The notes: generated from the sequence alone by a model not told the origin. A DNA stretch of 64,000 nucleotides from Pseudomonas batumici (GCF_000820515.1 NZ_JXDG01000040.1:62001-126000); one strand, 5' to 3'. Numbered from the stretch's first letter, positions 25,245 to 34,777 are shown. Translations and numbers: made by a program.

Positions 25245-27326
25245 CTAGCTCGCGACCGGCTGTTTGAGGCGACCTATATCGGCCATGAACCTTTCCGCCG
25301 GCAAGGGGTGCCCCAGCAAGTAGCCCTGCAGGGAGTCGCACCCCAGACGGGTGAGAAAGGTCTGTTGCATGTCGGTCTCCACCCCTTCGGCGACGATCCG
25401 CAGCCCCAGCGCCTGCCCCAGCGCGACAATCGCCGAGACGATCGCGGCATCGTCGGTGTCATGCTCCAGGTCGCGGACAAAACCCCGGTCGATCTTCAGC
25501 TCGTTGGCCGGAAGACGCTTGAGGTACATCAGGCTCGAATAACCGGTGCCGAAATCGTCGATGGACAGGTCCACCCCCATGTCCGAGAGTTTCTGCAACA
25601 CCGCCATGCTTGCATCGGCGTCACTCATGGCCGTGGTTTCGGTAATCTCCAGGGTCAGGCTGTTGGCCGGCAACTGGTGCCGGGCCAGGGCGCCGGCCAC
25701 GCTGTCGACCAGGCCCGCATGGCAAAACTGCAGGGCCGAGAGATTCACCGCGATACGCCAGTGCTGGTAGCCCTGCTCATACCACAGGCGCATTTGCCGG
25801 CACGCCTCGTCCAGTACCCAATCGCCGATGGCGATGATCAGGCCGGTCTTTTCCGCCAGGGCGATGAACTTGTCCGGCAGCAACAGCCCTTCCTCGGGGT
25901 GCTCCCAGCGCAGCAGTGCCTCGGCACCGACCGGCGTGCCCTTGAGGGCGTCGAACTTGGGTTGGTAATAAAGACGGAACTGCCGCTGTTCCAAGGCCTG
26001 GCGCAGGTCCTGCAACAACTGCAACTGCTTGCGCGCGTTGCTGTTCATCGAGGCATCGAAGAAACTGTGACCGTTCTTGCCGGAGCCCTTGGCGTGATAC
26101 ATCGCCGCGTCGGCGTTCATCAACAGCTCCTCGGCGGTCTGGCCGTTACCCGGGTACAGCACGATACCGAGGCTGGCGGAGATCTGCAGCTCGTGTTCGG
26201 CCAGCCGGAACGGCCGGGAGATCAGGCCGACCTGACGCGACGCCACTTGCAGCGCATCGTCCGGCTCGGCCAGTTGCACCAGCAACACGAACTCATCACC
26301 GCCGATACGTGCCAGGGTGTCCTGGCTGCGCAAGCCGTCACGCAGGCGCAGGGCGACCTCACGCAGCAATTGATCGCCCATGTGGTGGCCGAACGCGTCG
26401 TTGACCGGCTTGAAACCATCCAGATCGATGAACATCAGCGCGAAGCAGCCACCTTCGGCCATGACCTTGTGCATCGCCTGGTCGATCCGGTCCGCCAACA
26501 GCACCCGGTTCGGCAAGCCGGTCAGGGTGTCATGCAGCGCCAGATGGGTGAGCTCCCGGTTCGCCTGGCTCAGCGAGTCGGCGAGCATGGCGGTCCGCGC
26601 TTCGAGCCGCGCATCGAGCATTGAGATCAACAGCGCGATGGACAGCACCGCCAGGCTGGTCACCAGCACCAGGCTGTCCAGCCCCTTGCCGGAGAGGCCG
26701 CTGCCCGCCGCCCCGCAAAAGCTGCCCTGGGCAAAATTGGCCGCGGCCATGCCGGTGTAGTGCATGCCGACAATCGCCAGGCCCATGATCACCGCCGCCC
26801 CACTACGGGCCAGGCGGACATAGGGGGTATTACGCCGTAGCCGAAAAGCGATCCACAAGGCCGCCGCGGAAGCGACCACGGCAATCGCCAGCGAGGCGCC
26901 GAACAGGGTGGGGTCGTAGTCGATGCCGGGCTGCATCTTCAGCGCCGCCATCCCGCAGTAATGCATGGCGCTGATACCGGCACCCATGACCAGGGCACCG
27001 AATGCCAACTGCAGCGCTGGCAGGCGGGGCTGGCTGACCAGCCAGAGGGCAAAGCCGCTGGAAAGAATCGCGATCAGCAGCGACAGCAGCGTGAGTGGCC
27101 CGTCGTAGCCCAGCTCGATGGGCAGCCTGAACGCCAGCATCCCGATAAAGTGCATGGACCATATGCCCACGCCCATCGCCAGGGCACCGCCGGCCATCCA
27201 CAGATGAACCGCCCAACCGCGCGCCGTGGCAATGCGCCCGGTCAGGTCCAATGCGGTATAAGAGGCGAGGATCGCCACACAAAGAGAAATAAAGACCAGC
27301 GCGAGGGAGTAGCTACCAATAAGCAT
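25245..27326 (-). CDS. mucR: MucR-like MHYT-GGDEF-EAL c-di-GMP enzyme
   Basis: This 693-residue protein has three MHYT units in seven N-terminal helices (WSMHFIGMLA, SAMHYCGMAA, GMHYTGMAAAN), which are thought to bind copper or sense oxygen or NO. A GGDEF domain follows with the intact active site ARIGGDEFVLLVQL near residue 340, then an EAL domain with EALLRWEHPEEG, the metal site DDFGTGYSSLMYLKRLP and the C-terminal GDSLQGYLLG-like lobe. Domain order and length match MucR of Pseudomonas aeruginosa (about 685 residues), which supplies c-di-GMP for alginate polymerisation. Both catalytic domains look intact, so it may make and degrade the messenger. Confidence 0.87.
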   Translation of the reverse strand: MLIGSYSLALVFISLCVAILASYTALDLTGRIATARGWAVHLWMAGGALAMGVGIWSMHFIGMLAFRLPIELGYDGPLTLLSLLIAILSSGFALWLVSQPRLPALQLAFGALVMGAGISAMHYCGMAALKMQPGIDYDPTLFGASLAIAVVASAAALWIAFRLRRNTPYVRLARSGAAVIMGLAIVGMHYTGMAAANFAQGSFCGAAGSGLSGKGLDSLVLVTSLAVLSIALLISMLDARLEARTAMLADSLSQANRELTHLALHDTLTGLPNRVLLADRIDQAMHKVMAEGGCFALMFIDLDGFKPVNDAFGHHMGDQLLREVALRLRDGLRSQDTLARIGGDEFVLLVQLAEPDDALQVASRQVGLISRPFRLAEHELQISASLGIVLYPGNGQTAEELLMNADAAMYHAKGSGKNGHSFFDASMNSNARKQLQLLQDLRQALEQRQFRLYYQPKFDALKGTPVGAEALLRWEHPEEGLLLPDKFIALAEKTGLIIAIGDWVLDEACRQMRLWYEQGYQHWRIAVNLSALQFCHAGLVDSVAGALARHQLPANSLTLEITETTAMSDADASMAVLQKLSDMGVDLSIDDFGTGYSSLMYLKRLPANELKIDRGFVRDLEHDTDDAAIVSAIVALGQALGLRIVAEGVETDMQQTFLTRLGCDSLQGYLLGHPLPAERFMADIGRLKQPVAS

Positions 27327-27534
27327 GACAAATCTCTAAGACATCGAACCGGACGCCCCCCAGGCTCGATGAAAAAAACCACGGATTGTACCTGCTTCCT
27401 CATGAAGCGCACGGTGAAATATTGGCCACTTGCCATTATTCAGCATGGCTTGCCTGCCGTACAGATCGGGGGCCCGGAAAGACCGACCAACGGCAGGATT
27501 TATTCGTTACGCGCCAGCCTGACTTGAGGACGGA

Positions 27535-28419
27535 TCAGGGCTCATCCCTGGGAAACTCACGCTTGACCCGCTCGATGTAGCGCGCCACCGCCGGGGCCTT
27601 TTCGAAGCGCCGATGGATCAACGACAGCCAGGAACTCGCCTCGCAGTCGTGGATCGGTCGATACAGCACATTGGGCAGGTGCACATGCCCGACCACCGAC
27701 TCGGGCACCACCGCCACCCCCTGGCCGAGGGACACCGCCGCGATCACCGCCACCAACCCGCCGGGCTGTGGTCCCAGCTTCGGCGCATAACCGCCCTGGG
27801 CGGCCACCTGCAAGGTGCCGCTGATCTGCTCCGGGAGAATGAAGGTCTCGTTCTGCAAGTGTTCGGCGCCGATCCGTTTCAGGCGACACAACCAGGCATC
27901 GTCCGCCACGGCCAATACAAACCCCTCGGCATTCAGGCGCACCGCGTCCACGCCCTCGGGCAAGGACATGGGCGAACGCACATAACCGATATCGAAACGC
28001 CCCTCGGCGATCAGTCCCGGCAACACCGCCATCGGGCTCTCCCGCACGGTGAGGCTGACCTCGGCGAACTCACGGCTGAAGGCCTTGACCTGGCGCTGCA
28101 ACACACCGGAGTACACCGCCGACGCCACATAACCGAGTTCGATATGCCCCACTTCACCGCGCCCGGCCCGTTGCGCATTGCGCTGGGCGAACTCGAACTG
28201 GCGCACCGTCGCCTCGGCTTCCGGCAGCAACGCCGCGCCGGCTTCGGTGAGGCTGACCTCGCGTTGCCCGCGCAGGAACAGCCGGGTGCCGAGGGCGGCC
28301 TCCATGTCCTGGATCTGTCGGCTCAGGGTTGGCGGCGCGATATCCAGTTGCTCAGCCGCACGGGTGAAGTTGCGTTGCCGGGCCACCGCCAGGAAATAGC
28401 GGAAATGACGGATCTCCAT
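27535..28419 (-). CDS. LysR-type transcriptional regulator
   Basis: This 294-residue regulator begins with the winged helix-turn-helix MEIRHFRYFLAVARQRNFTR, AAEQLDIAPPTLSRQIQDME, followed by the effector-binding domain. It is divergent from the small ORF and MFS exporter at 28523-30228, a usual arrangement for a LysR protein and its target. A T-N11-A box lies directly in front of its ATG (28426-28442), suggesting autoregulation and control of the exporter. Effector unknown. Confidence 0.9.
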   Translation of the reverse strand: MEIRHFRYFLAVARQRNFTRAAEQLDIAPPTLSRQIQDMEAALGTRLFLRGQREVSLTEAGAALLPEAEATVRQFEFAQRNAQRAGRGEVGHIELGYVASAVYSGVLQRQVKAFSREFAEVSLTVRESPMAVLPGLIAEGRFDIGYVRSPMSLPEGVDAVRLNAEGFVLAVADDAWLCRLKRIGAEHLQNETFILPEQISGTLQVAAQGGYAPKLGPQPGGLVAVIAAVSLGQGVAVVPESVVGHVHLPNVLYRPIHDCEASSWLSLIHRRFEKAPAVARYIERVKREFPRDEP

Positions 28420-28425
28420 AGGCGT

Positions 28426-28442
28426 ATTAGCTCAAAGGTAAT
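28426..28442. promoter_or_regulatory. Candidate LysR-type box (ATTA-N9-TAAT)
   Basis: ATTA GCTCAAAGG TAAT is a perfect T-N11-A interrupted palindrome 7 bases upstream of the LysR start codon, in the 100-base divergent spacer. Position and form fit binding by the adjacent regulator. Confidence 0.5.
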
Positions 28443-28522
28443 GAAGTGCCGAAGCCCACCTAACAAAACCGCGCAAGGCCCACGATAAGCTGCTTCCATC
28501 GTCACAGTAGAGAGCTTGTACC

Positions 28523-28693
28523 ATGCGCGTCAAATCCTTGATCCCCTTATCTTGTGCTTGCCTGGACCTGACGCGGGTGGCCGCGGCCGACTCGTCACCT
28601 GCCATTGCCCACCAGGCAATCCATGACCCGGATCTGCCCCGCACACGAGTCAAGGCCGCCATCTCCACGCTGGCGCCGCAGGTCCGAGCATGA
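28523..28693 (+). CDS. Short ORF coupled to the MFS exporter
   Basis: A 56-residue frame beginning MRVKSLIPLSCACLDLTRVA, which could be a weak signal peptide, and ending with a stop that overlaps the exporter ATG (ATGA). The sequence IAHQAIHDPDLPRTRVKAAI has no recognised family. It may be a leader peptide, or the residue of a longer periplasmic protein gene. No strong ribosome site is seen. Confidence 0.3.
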   Translation: MRVKSLIPLSCACLDLTRVAAADSSPAIAHQAIHDPDLPRTRVKAAISTLAPQVRA

Positions 28694-30228
28694 GCCAGGT
28701 CAGCCCACGACTGACGCTGCTGACCGCCTCCGGCGTCTGCTCGCTGATCGTCCTCGACACCAATATCGTCGCCGTCACCCTGCCGAGCATTGCCCGCGAC
28801 CTGGGGGCCAACTTCGCCGATATCGAATGGGTCGTCAGTGCCTACATGCTGGCCTTCGCCGCCCTGCTGCTGCCGGCCGGCAGCATCGCCGACCGCTTCG
28901 GCCGGCGCAGGACCCTGCTCTGCGGCCTGACCCTGTTCATCCTCGCCTCATTGGGCTGCGGCGCGGCACCCGACAGCCTGTTCCTCGATATCGCCCGCGC
29001 CATCAAGGGCGTCGGCGCCGCGCTTCTGCTGACCTCCGCCCTCGCCTCCATCGGCCACACCTTTCATGACGAGACCGAACGGGCCAAGGCCTGGGCCTTC
29101 TGGGGTGCCTGCATGGGCGTGGCCATGACCGCCGCGCCCACGGTCGGCGGACTGATCACCCAGTACCTGGGCTGGCGCTGGATCTTCTACCTCAACCTGC
29201 CCGTGGGACTGGCACTGATGGCGATGGTCCGCCACGCCGTGCCGGAATCCCGGGACAGCCAGGCGGCCCGCCTGGATCCCTGGGGCAGCCTGGCCTTCAG
29301 TGGTGCGCTGCTGTGCCTGATCTGGGGCTTGATCGAGGCCAACCGCATCGGCTGGAACAACCCGCTGACCTACGCCCGGCTACTGGGGGGCGCGGCACTG
29401 CTGGGCCTGTTCGTGTGGGTCGAACAGTTGCAGAAACGGCCGATGGTGGATCTGCAACTGTTTCGCCATCCGCGCTTTATCGGCGCCCTGCTGGGAATGT
29501 TCGCCTATGCCGGCTGTGCCCAGGTGATGATGACCCTGCTGCCGTTCTACCTGCAGAACGGCCTGGGGTTTTCCGCCGTGGCTTCGGGCCTGGGCATGCT
29601 GCCGTTCGCCCTGGCCATGCTGATCTGCCCGCGCATCGGTATCCGACTGGCCTCGCGCTTCGCCCCGGCGACGATGATGGCGGGCGGCCTGACCCTGGTC
29701 GGTTGCGGCAACCTGCTCAGTGCCTGGGCGGTCGGCAGCGGTACCTACCTGCCGTTCGCCCTGGCGATTACCGTGACCGGCGCCGGCGCCGGGCTGCTCA
29801 ACGGCGACACCCAGAAGAACATCATGGCCTGCGTGCCCCGGGAACGGTCCGGCATGGCCTCGGGCATGAGCACCACCATGCGCTTCAGCGCGATCATGTT
29901 GAGCATCGGTGTGTTTGGTGCCTTGCTGGCCAGCCATACCCAGCAATTGCTCCACGCCAGCCTCGCCGCACAGGCCGCGCCCTGGCTCGACCAGGCCCGG
30001 GCGATTGCCTCGCGGGTCGTCGCCGGGGACATGCCGGCGGCCATGGCAGGGCTGCCGGAGTCCGCGCGCCAGGTGGTCCAGCCCCTGGCCCGCGCGGCCT
30101 TCATCGGCGGCTTCGGCACGGTGCTCTGGGTGGCGGGTTTGCTGGCGTTGTCAGGGGCATTGGCGGTGGGCAGTCTGATGCGCCACCCCCTCCCCGTCAC
30201 CCGCTCCTATTCACTGGCCCATGAATAG
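28690..30228 (+). CDS. DHA2-family MFS exporter
   Basis: This 512-residue protein has 14 hydrophobic segments. It shows the D1 motif CSLIVLDTNIVAVTLPSIAR, motif A GSIADRFGRRRTLLCGL and the family-typical late segment RERSGMASGMSTTMRFSAIM. It probably extrudes a toxic or signalling compound under control of the divergent LysR regulator. It converges with the MerR gene, 13 bases apart. Confidence 0.9.
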   Translation: MSQVSPRLTLLTASGVCSLIVLDTNIVAVTLPSIARDLGANFADIEWVVSAYMLAFAALLLPAGSIADRFGRRRTLLCGLTLFILASLGCGAAPDSLFLDIARAIKGVGAALLLTSALASIGHTFHDETERAKAWAFWGACMGVAMTAAPTVGGLITQYLGWRWIFYLNLPVGLALMAMVRHAVPESRDSQAARLDPWGSLAFSGALLCLIWGLIEANRIGWNNPLTYARLLGGAALLGLFVWVEQLQKRPMVDLQLFRHPRFIGALLGMFAYAGCAQVMMTLLPFYLQNGLGFSAVASGLGMLPFALAMLICPRIGIRLASRFAPATMMAGGLTLVGCGNLLSAWAVGSGTYLPFALAITVTGAGAGLLNGDTQKNIMACVPRERSGMASGMSTTMRFSAIMLSIGVFGALLASHTQQLLHASLAAQAAPWLDQARAIASRVVAGDMPAAMAGLPESARQVVQPLARAAFIGGFGTVLWVAGLLALSGALAVGSLMRHPLPVTRSYSLAHE

Positions 30229-30241
30229 AACCGAGACGCGG

Positions 30242-30667
30242 CTACAAGGGCGGACGTGACGACGTGGACTGCAGCGATGCCAATACCCGCTCGGTATTTT
30301 CCGTGCAACTGGTCCCCTCAGGCCGGTTGCGGATGCTGTTGACGATCCCCAGCAACTGCAACTTGCTATGGGCCAGGCGCGCCTGCATGGCTTCGATCTG
30401 GTCGATCTTGCGCTCCAGGCTGTCGACCATGACCTCATGATCCAGGCTCTCCGCCTCGGCCCCCGGCACCAACGCCCGCAGTTCCTCAAGGCTGAAACCC
30501 GCCTGCTGCGCACACTGGATGATCGACAACGTCTGCAACACCTCGGCCGGGTACTCACGGTAGCCATTGGCCTGGCGCTGTACCTTGCGAATCAACCCCT
30601 GGGCTTCGTAGAACCTGATCTTCGACGCCGCCAGGCCGCTGCGCAGGGCCAGTTCACCGATTTTCAT
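30242..30667 (-). CDS. MerR-family regulator
   Basis: This 141-residue regulator starts MKIGELALRSGLAASKIRFY followed by EAQGLIRKVQRQANGYREY, the MerR winged helix, then a long dimerisation helix (DSLERKIDQIEAMQARLAHS). There is one C-terminal Cys (TSCTENT) but no metal-binding cysteine loop, so it is more likely a redox or small-molecule sensor. The ATG at 30667 is chosen because it begins the HTH; the upstream extension of the frame lacks support. It is divergent from the Old Yellow Enzyme gene whose promoter has a MerR-type spacer. Confidence 0.88.
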   Translation of the reverse strand: MKIGELALRSGLAASKIRFYEAQGLIRKVQRQANGYREYPAEVLQTLSIIQCAQQAGFSLEELRALVPGAEAESLDHEVMVDSLERKIDQIEAMQARLAHSKLQLLGIVNSIRNRPEGTSCTENTERVLASLQSTSSRPPL

Positions 30668-30687
30668 AAGGGGCCTCGAATGGACGC

Positions 30688-30718
30688 TTGACATTAAAGT
30701 TAGGTTTAAGCTTAGCCT
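30688..30718 (+). promoter_or_regulatory. MerR-type promoter of the Old Yellow Enzyme gene
   Basis: TTGACA (30688-30693) and TAGCCT (30713-30718) are separated by 19 bases, the over-long spacing that MerR proteins correct by twisting DNA. Inside the spacer is the inverted repeat TTAAA GTTAGG TTTAA (30694-30709). The adjacent MerR protein is the obvious activator. Confidence 0.7.
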
Positions 30719-30745
30719 GAACTCCCCACCACCCCGGAGTCAAGC

Positions 30746-31978
30746 ATGTCACCCTTTCAAGCACTGCTCTTGCCCAATGGCGTTCAGGTCCCGAACCGTA
30801 TCGCCAAGGCCGCCATGGAAGAGAACATGGCCGACCTGGATAACACGCCCTCCGCTCACCTGCTGGAACTCTACCGTGCCTGGGCCGACGGCGAACCCGG
30901 GCTGCTGCTGACCGGCAACGTGATGATCGACCGCCGCGCCATGACCGGACCTGGCGGCGTGGTGCTGGAAGACGATCGTCACCTGGAGAAATTCCGCCAG
31001 TGGGCCGCCATCGGCCGCGCCAAGGGTGCGCAGTTCTGGATGCAGATCAACCATCCCGGGCGCCAGACCATGGCCAATCTGGGCCAGATCGCCTGGGCAC
31101 CGTCCGCGGTAGCGCTGGACCTGGGCGGGTTCTCGAAAATGTTCGCCGAGCCGCGGCCCATGAGCGAAGGCGATATCGCAGAGGTGATCGGGCGCTTCGC
31201 CAACAGCGCCCGTCTCGCCGAGCAGGCAGGTTTCACTGGCGTGCAGATCCATGCGGCCCACGGTTACCTGCTCAGCCAGTTCCTCTCGCCGCTGAGCAAC
31301 CGACGTACCGACCAGTGGGGCGGCTCGCTGGAAAATCGCGCACGGCTGTTGCTGTCGGTGGTCAAGGCGGTCCGGGCCGTTGTTTCAGCGGACTTCTGCG
31401 TGGCGGTCAAACTCAACTCCGCGGACTTCCAGCGCGGCGGCTTCGATGCGGACGATGCCCGCCAGGTGATCGAATGGCTCAATGCCTTGCCGGTGGACCT
31501 GGTCGAACTCTCGGGCGGCAGCTACGAGGCACCGGCCATGCAGGGCGAAGCGCGGGATGGTCGCACCCTGGCACGGGAAGCCTATTTCATGGAGATGGCC
31601 CGTGAGCTGGCGAAGGTGGCGATGATGCCGGTGATGGTCACCGGCGGCATTCGGCGCCTGCCCATCGTCGAGCAGGTGCTGGACAGCGGCATCGCCATGG
31701 CCGGTATCGGTACCGCGCTGGCCGTGGAACCGCACCTGCCCCGGCATTGGCGCGAAGGCCGCGACAGCCATCCGCAATTGCCGCCGATCCACTGGAAGAA
31801 AAAGCCGCTGGCATCGCTGGCAAGCATGGCGGTGGTCAAGTACCAGTTGAAGCGCCTGAGCAAGGGCCGGCGCCCCCACCCCGAGGTCTCGGCGGTGTGG
31901 GCGCTGGTGCTGGATCGGTTGTTTATCGGTCGACGGACGAAGCAGTACCGCACGGCGATGAAGAACCTGGGCGCCTGA
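30746..31978 (+). CDS. Old Yellow Enzyme family NADH:flavin oxidoreductase
   Basis: This 410-residue FMN enzyme of the OYE family reduces activated double bonds or related substrates with NAD(P)H. Visible motifs are RIAKAAMEENMAD at the FMN-binding start, MQINHPGRQ, VQIHAAHGYLLSQFLSPLSN followed by RTDQWGGSLENRARLL, and the phosphate-binding end PVMVTGGIRR. No iron-sulfur domain is attached. It is divergent from the MerR gene and preceded by the MerR-type promoter at 30688. Electrophile or oxidant defence is likely. Confidence 0.9.
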   Translation: MSPFQALLLPNGVQVPNRIAKAAMEENMADLDNTPSAHLLELYRAWADGEPGLLLTGNVMIDRRAMTGPGGVVLEDDRHLEKFRQWAAIGRAKGAQFWMQINHPGRQTMANLGQIAWAPSAVALDLGGFSKMFAEPRPMSEGDIAEVIGRFANSARLAEQAGFTGVQIHAAHGYLLSQFLSPLSNRRTDQWGGSLENRARLLLSVVKAVRAVVSADFCVAVKLNSADFQRGGFDADDARQVIEWLNALPVDLVELSGGSYEAPAMQGEARDGRTLAREAYFMEMARELAKVAMMPVMVTGGIRRLPIVEQVLDSGIAMAGIGTALAVEPHLPRHWREGRDSHPQLPPIHWKKKPLASLASMAVVKYQLKRLSKGRRPHPEVSAVWALVLDRLFIGRRTKQYRTAMKNLGA

Positions 31979-31983
31979 CCCTG

Positions 31984-33630
31984 TCAGCGCCCGGCAAACC
32001 GCAACCGCGAGAGCATCTTCAAGTCGCCCTCCTGGTAGTAGCCGTCGCTCCAGCTGTTGTCCGGTGACAGCGGCTGGACCTGCTTGAGCGCCAGCTTCTT
32101 CGCGTAATAGCGGAACCGGTAATGCTCGTAGAAGCGCAGGATCTCCAGGCCATAACGATCGGCCAGATCGACGTCGCCACGAATCACCAGGTAGTTCTCG
32201 TCGTTGCCGTCGCTGGCGCCGACGCTGAGGTTGTGGCTGCCGCTGATAATGGTCGGCGCATCCGTGGTGAAGTCGGTGACGATGGCCTTGGTATGCACCA
32301 GCAGGTTGCCCTTCTGGCCCAGGAGACCTTCCTTGATCCAGCCTTCCAGCCCGGTATTGAGCAAGGCCGTGGCGACGAAATCGTCGGTCCGGTCGGCGTG
32401 AATGCCGGAGATGCTGCTGGCGGTATTCTGCAGGCCGAAACGCAGCACATCGTCATGGGGCTTGCCGAGCAAGGCGTCGAGAATCTCCTGGGGCAAGGTG
32501 AAGGCCGTGGCGAACAGCACGTCCTTTTGCGCCGCCGTGATGATCTGCACGAACTCCTTCAGGTCGCCCTGCCCGGTGCGCGGGGAAAACCCGGCGAACA
32601 ACGGCTGGCTCGGGTCCATGGGGTTGTTCTGGGTGATCCACTTGCGGGTCGCCGCCACATCCGTCGGGGCGGCCCAGATCTCCTCGAAGACCTGGGTGTA
32701 CTCGGTGGCCAAGCGGACGTCATCGAGCACATGCACCACGTTGGCCTGGCGATACACACCGTTGGCGGTGAAGTTGGTGCTGCCGCAGAGCACCGCTTCA
32801 GGCCGGTACTCGCCACCGGCATCGCGCTGGCTGAGAATGATGAACTTGTCGTGGAAGATATTGCTGGTGACCCGCCCGCGCTTGCTCTCGGCCGGAATCG
32901 GCGCCAGGCTCTGCTCGTTCAGGGTGGTGTCCTCGTCACCGACCTTGGCGTGGTAGAGCACGCGAATCCGCACGCCGCGTTGCTGCGCCGCGTTCACCGC
33001 ATCGACAATCGCCTGCAACTGGTATTCGTAGATGGCGATATCCAGGCCCCACTGCACGTCCGTCGCCCGGGCGATAAACCCCAGCAGCTCTTCCAGCAGG
33101 CCGTTCTCCAGCCACAGGCGCGCCGCATCGGGCCAGGCTTCGATGGGTAGGTTTTTCTGGGTACTGATCAGTTTGTCCAGCTCGGGAAACTTGCGTTCGA
33201 AACCCTGGCTGGCCGCCACCGCGCGGTTGAAGATCACCCGCTGGCCCTTGGGCAGGCCATTGTCGGTGGTCACCGTCACGGCCAGTGACTCGCCCAACTG
33301 AGGCGCGTCGGGCGTGCCGTAGGCCAGGTGCACCCGATAGTTGCAGGTGGTCCCGGGCTCGACGTTGTAGTCGGCCCAACGGAATTTCTGCAACGGCGCC
33401 AGGTTGCTGGGGGTCGCGTGGTACTGGGGAAAGGTGTGCTCCTTGCCAGGGAACGTCAGGCTGTTGAACAGGAACTCCCAGGGCCGGGTGCCCTCCTGCC
33501 GTTCGATGGCAAAACCGAGCAGGCCGGCCCGCCGCGATTCGGCCAGGTCGATGGCCAGCAACACACCGCTGGTCCCGGCATAGGCCTTGACCCGGAAATC
33601 GTCCTGGGGATTGGTCTGAAGTACGCGCAT
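31984..33630 (-). CDS. Phospholipase D-family protein with two HKD motifs
   Basis: This 548-residue protein contains the two catalytic repeats of the PLD superfamily: H260xK262 in NIFHDKFIILSQRD and H446xK448 in LLVHTKAIVTDF, each followed by the usual Asn/Ser (GSTNFTANG and GSHNLSVG). An N-terminal domain of about 130 residues (EFLFNSLTFPGKEH, NYRVHLAYGTPD) precedes the catalytic part. No signal peptide is seen. The family cleaves phosphodiester bonds in lipids or nucleic acids; the substrate is unknown. It converges with the Old Yellow Enzyme gene and lies upstream of the patatin gene on the same strand. Confidence 0.82.
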   Translation of the reverse strand: MRVLQTNPQDDFRVKAYAGTSGVLLAIDLAESRRAGLLGFAIERQEGTRPWEFLFNSLTFPGKEHTFPQYHATPSNLAPLQKFRWADYNVEPGTTCNYRVHLAYGTPDAPQLGESLAVTVTTDNGLPKGQRVIFNRAVAASQGFERKFPELDKLISTQKNLPIEAWPDAARLWLENGLLEELLGFIARATDVQWGLDIAIYEYQLQAIVDAVNAAQQRGVRIRVLYHAKVGDEDTTLNEQSLAPIPAESKRGRVTSNIFHDKFIILSQRDAGGEYRPEAVLCGSTNFTANGVYRQANVVHVLDDVRLATEYTQVFEEIWAAPTDVAATRKWITQNNPMDPSQPLFAGFSPRTGQGDLKEFVQIITAAQKDVLFATAFTLPQEILDALLGKPHDDVLRFGLQNTASSISGIHADRTDDFVATALLNTGLEGWIKEGLLGQKGNLLVHTKAIVTDFTTDAPTIISGSHNLSVGASDGNDENYLVIRGDVDLADRYGLEILRFYEHYRFRYYAKKLALKQVQPLSPDNSWSDGYYQEGDLKMLSRLRFAGR

Positions 33631-33746
33631 GCATCACATCCTTGAGCTGTTTGCTGTGGTAGGCGAGCGTAGCGAATTTTTATGACGCCAGGTGCTTCCC
33701 GCGTCGATTTGCTCCATGAAATTTTCGATGTCAGGCCGTCAGCCCC

Positions 33747-34622
33747 TCAGTGCCCGTGCGCCGAGGGATGGGTGTGGGCCTGCAGCGAATCGGGCACCCC
33801 GCTACGAAGCAGCCCCCCGTCCTTGATCCAGGCGCAGGTTTGCTCATGGGCGCGCTGCAACAAGGCGTCGGTCTGGCTGAAGTCGAAGACCGAAATACCC
33901 AGGGGGCACAGCGGCGCCACCACATGAATATCCGCCCGCTCCGTGTAGAGTTCGATATCGCGGACCAGTTGCCGCATGCTCATCAGGTTCAAAGTGTGCA
34001 GCGCCAGGGCGACCAGCCCCGCCGGCGGTTCCGGGCAGGCGCAGCCAAAGCCCGTAGGCACCACCACGATGCGCCTGGCCCCCAGGTCGACCGCGCTGGC
34101 GATCGGGGTATTGCTCGCCACGCCACCGTCGATCAACAGTTTTTCGCCGATCCTCACGCAAGGAAATACCAACGGGATCGCCGCGCTGGCCAGCAGCGCC
34201 TGTTCCGCACTGCCGCTGGACAACAGCTCTTCGGCGCCTGTCAGCAGGTTGGTGGTGACGATATGCAGGGGCAGGACCGTGTCTTCGATCCGGTCCACGG
34301 GCAACGCACGCGCGACCAGTCGCTCCAGTGCCGTGGCCTGCAACAGAAAGCCGCGCCGATTGATCAGCGCGCCGAGGGTATCGAGCAACGACAGGGGAAA
34401 CACATCGCCCTTGCGCAAACCGCGCCAGAAGTCCGCCAGTTCCTCCACACCCTGGGCGGTAGGTCGTGCGGCGAAGTAGGCGCCGTTGATGGCGCCCACC
34501 GAGGCGCCGATCACCAGATCGAAGTTCACCCCGGCCTCCACCAGGGCCTTGAGCATGCCCACCTGGACGGCGCCGAGGCTACCGCCCCCAGCGAGCACCA
34601 GGGCAGTCTTGACAGTGGGCAT
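33747..34622 (-). CDS. Patatin-like phospholipase (RssA/NTE type)
   Basis: This 291-residue hydrolase has the patatin signatures in order: oxyanion loop LVLAGGGSLGAVQVGML at the N-terminus, nucleophile elbow GASVGAINGAYF (GxSxG), and the catalytic Asp in LLIDGGVASNTPI. It likely cleaves acyl chains from phospholipids in the cytoplasm. The start at 34622 (MPTVKTALVLAGG) is preferred to the longer frame from 34685, because it opens directly before the glycine-rich loop and has a GAGG site. Confidence 0.85.
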   Translation of the reverse strand: MPTVKTALVLAGGGSLGAVQVGMLKALVEAGVNFDLVIGASVGAINGAYFAARPTAQGVEELADFWRGLRKGDVFPLSLLDTLGALINRRGFLLQATALERLVARALPVDRIEDTVLPLHIVTTNLLTGAEELLSSGSAEQALLASAAIPLVFPCVRIGEKLLIDGGVASNTPIASAVDLGARRIVVVPTGFGCACPEPPAGLVALALHTLNLMSMRQLVRDIELYTERADIHVVAPLCPLGISVFDFSQTDALLQRAHEQTCAWIKDGGLLRSGVPDSLQAHTHPSAHGH

Positions 34623-34777
34623 GGCGGGCCTCGCTCGTACTCGATGACAGTCATACAGGAGCATAGCTGGCGGCTTGGAAATCAACGTGATGGCAAACTA
34701 GCATTTCGGCAAAACTCGACAATACTTGGCGCGAACGGAATGCTCGGTTCCTCTGTCTCCTCGAAATGGAGTTCGCC

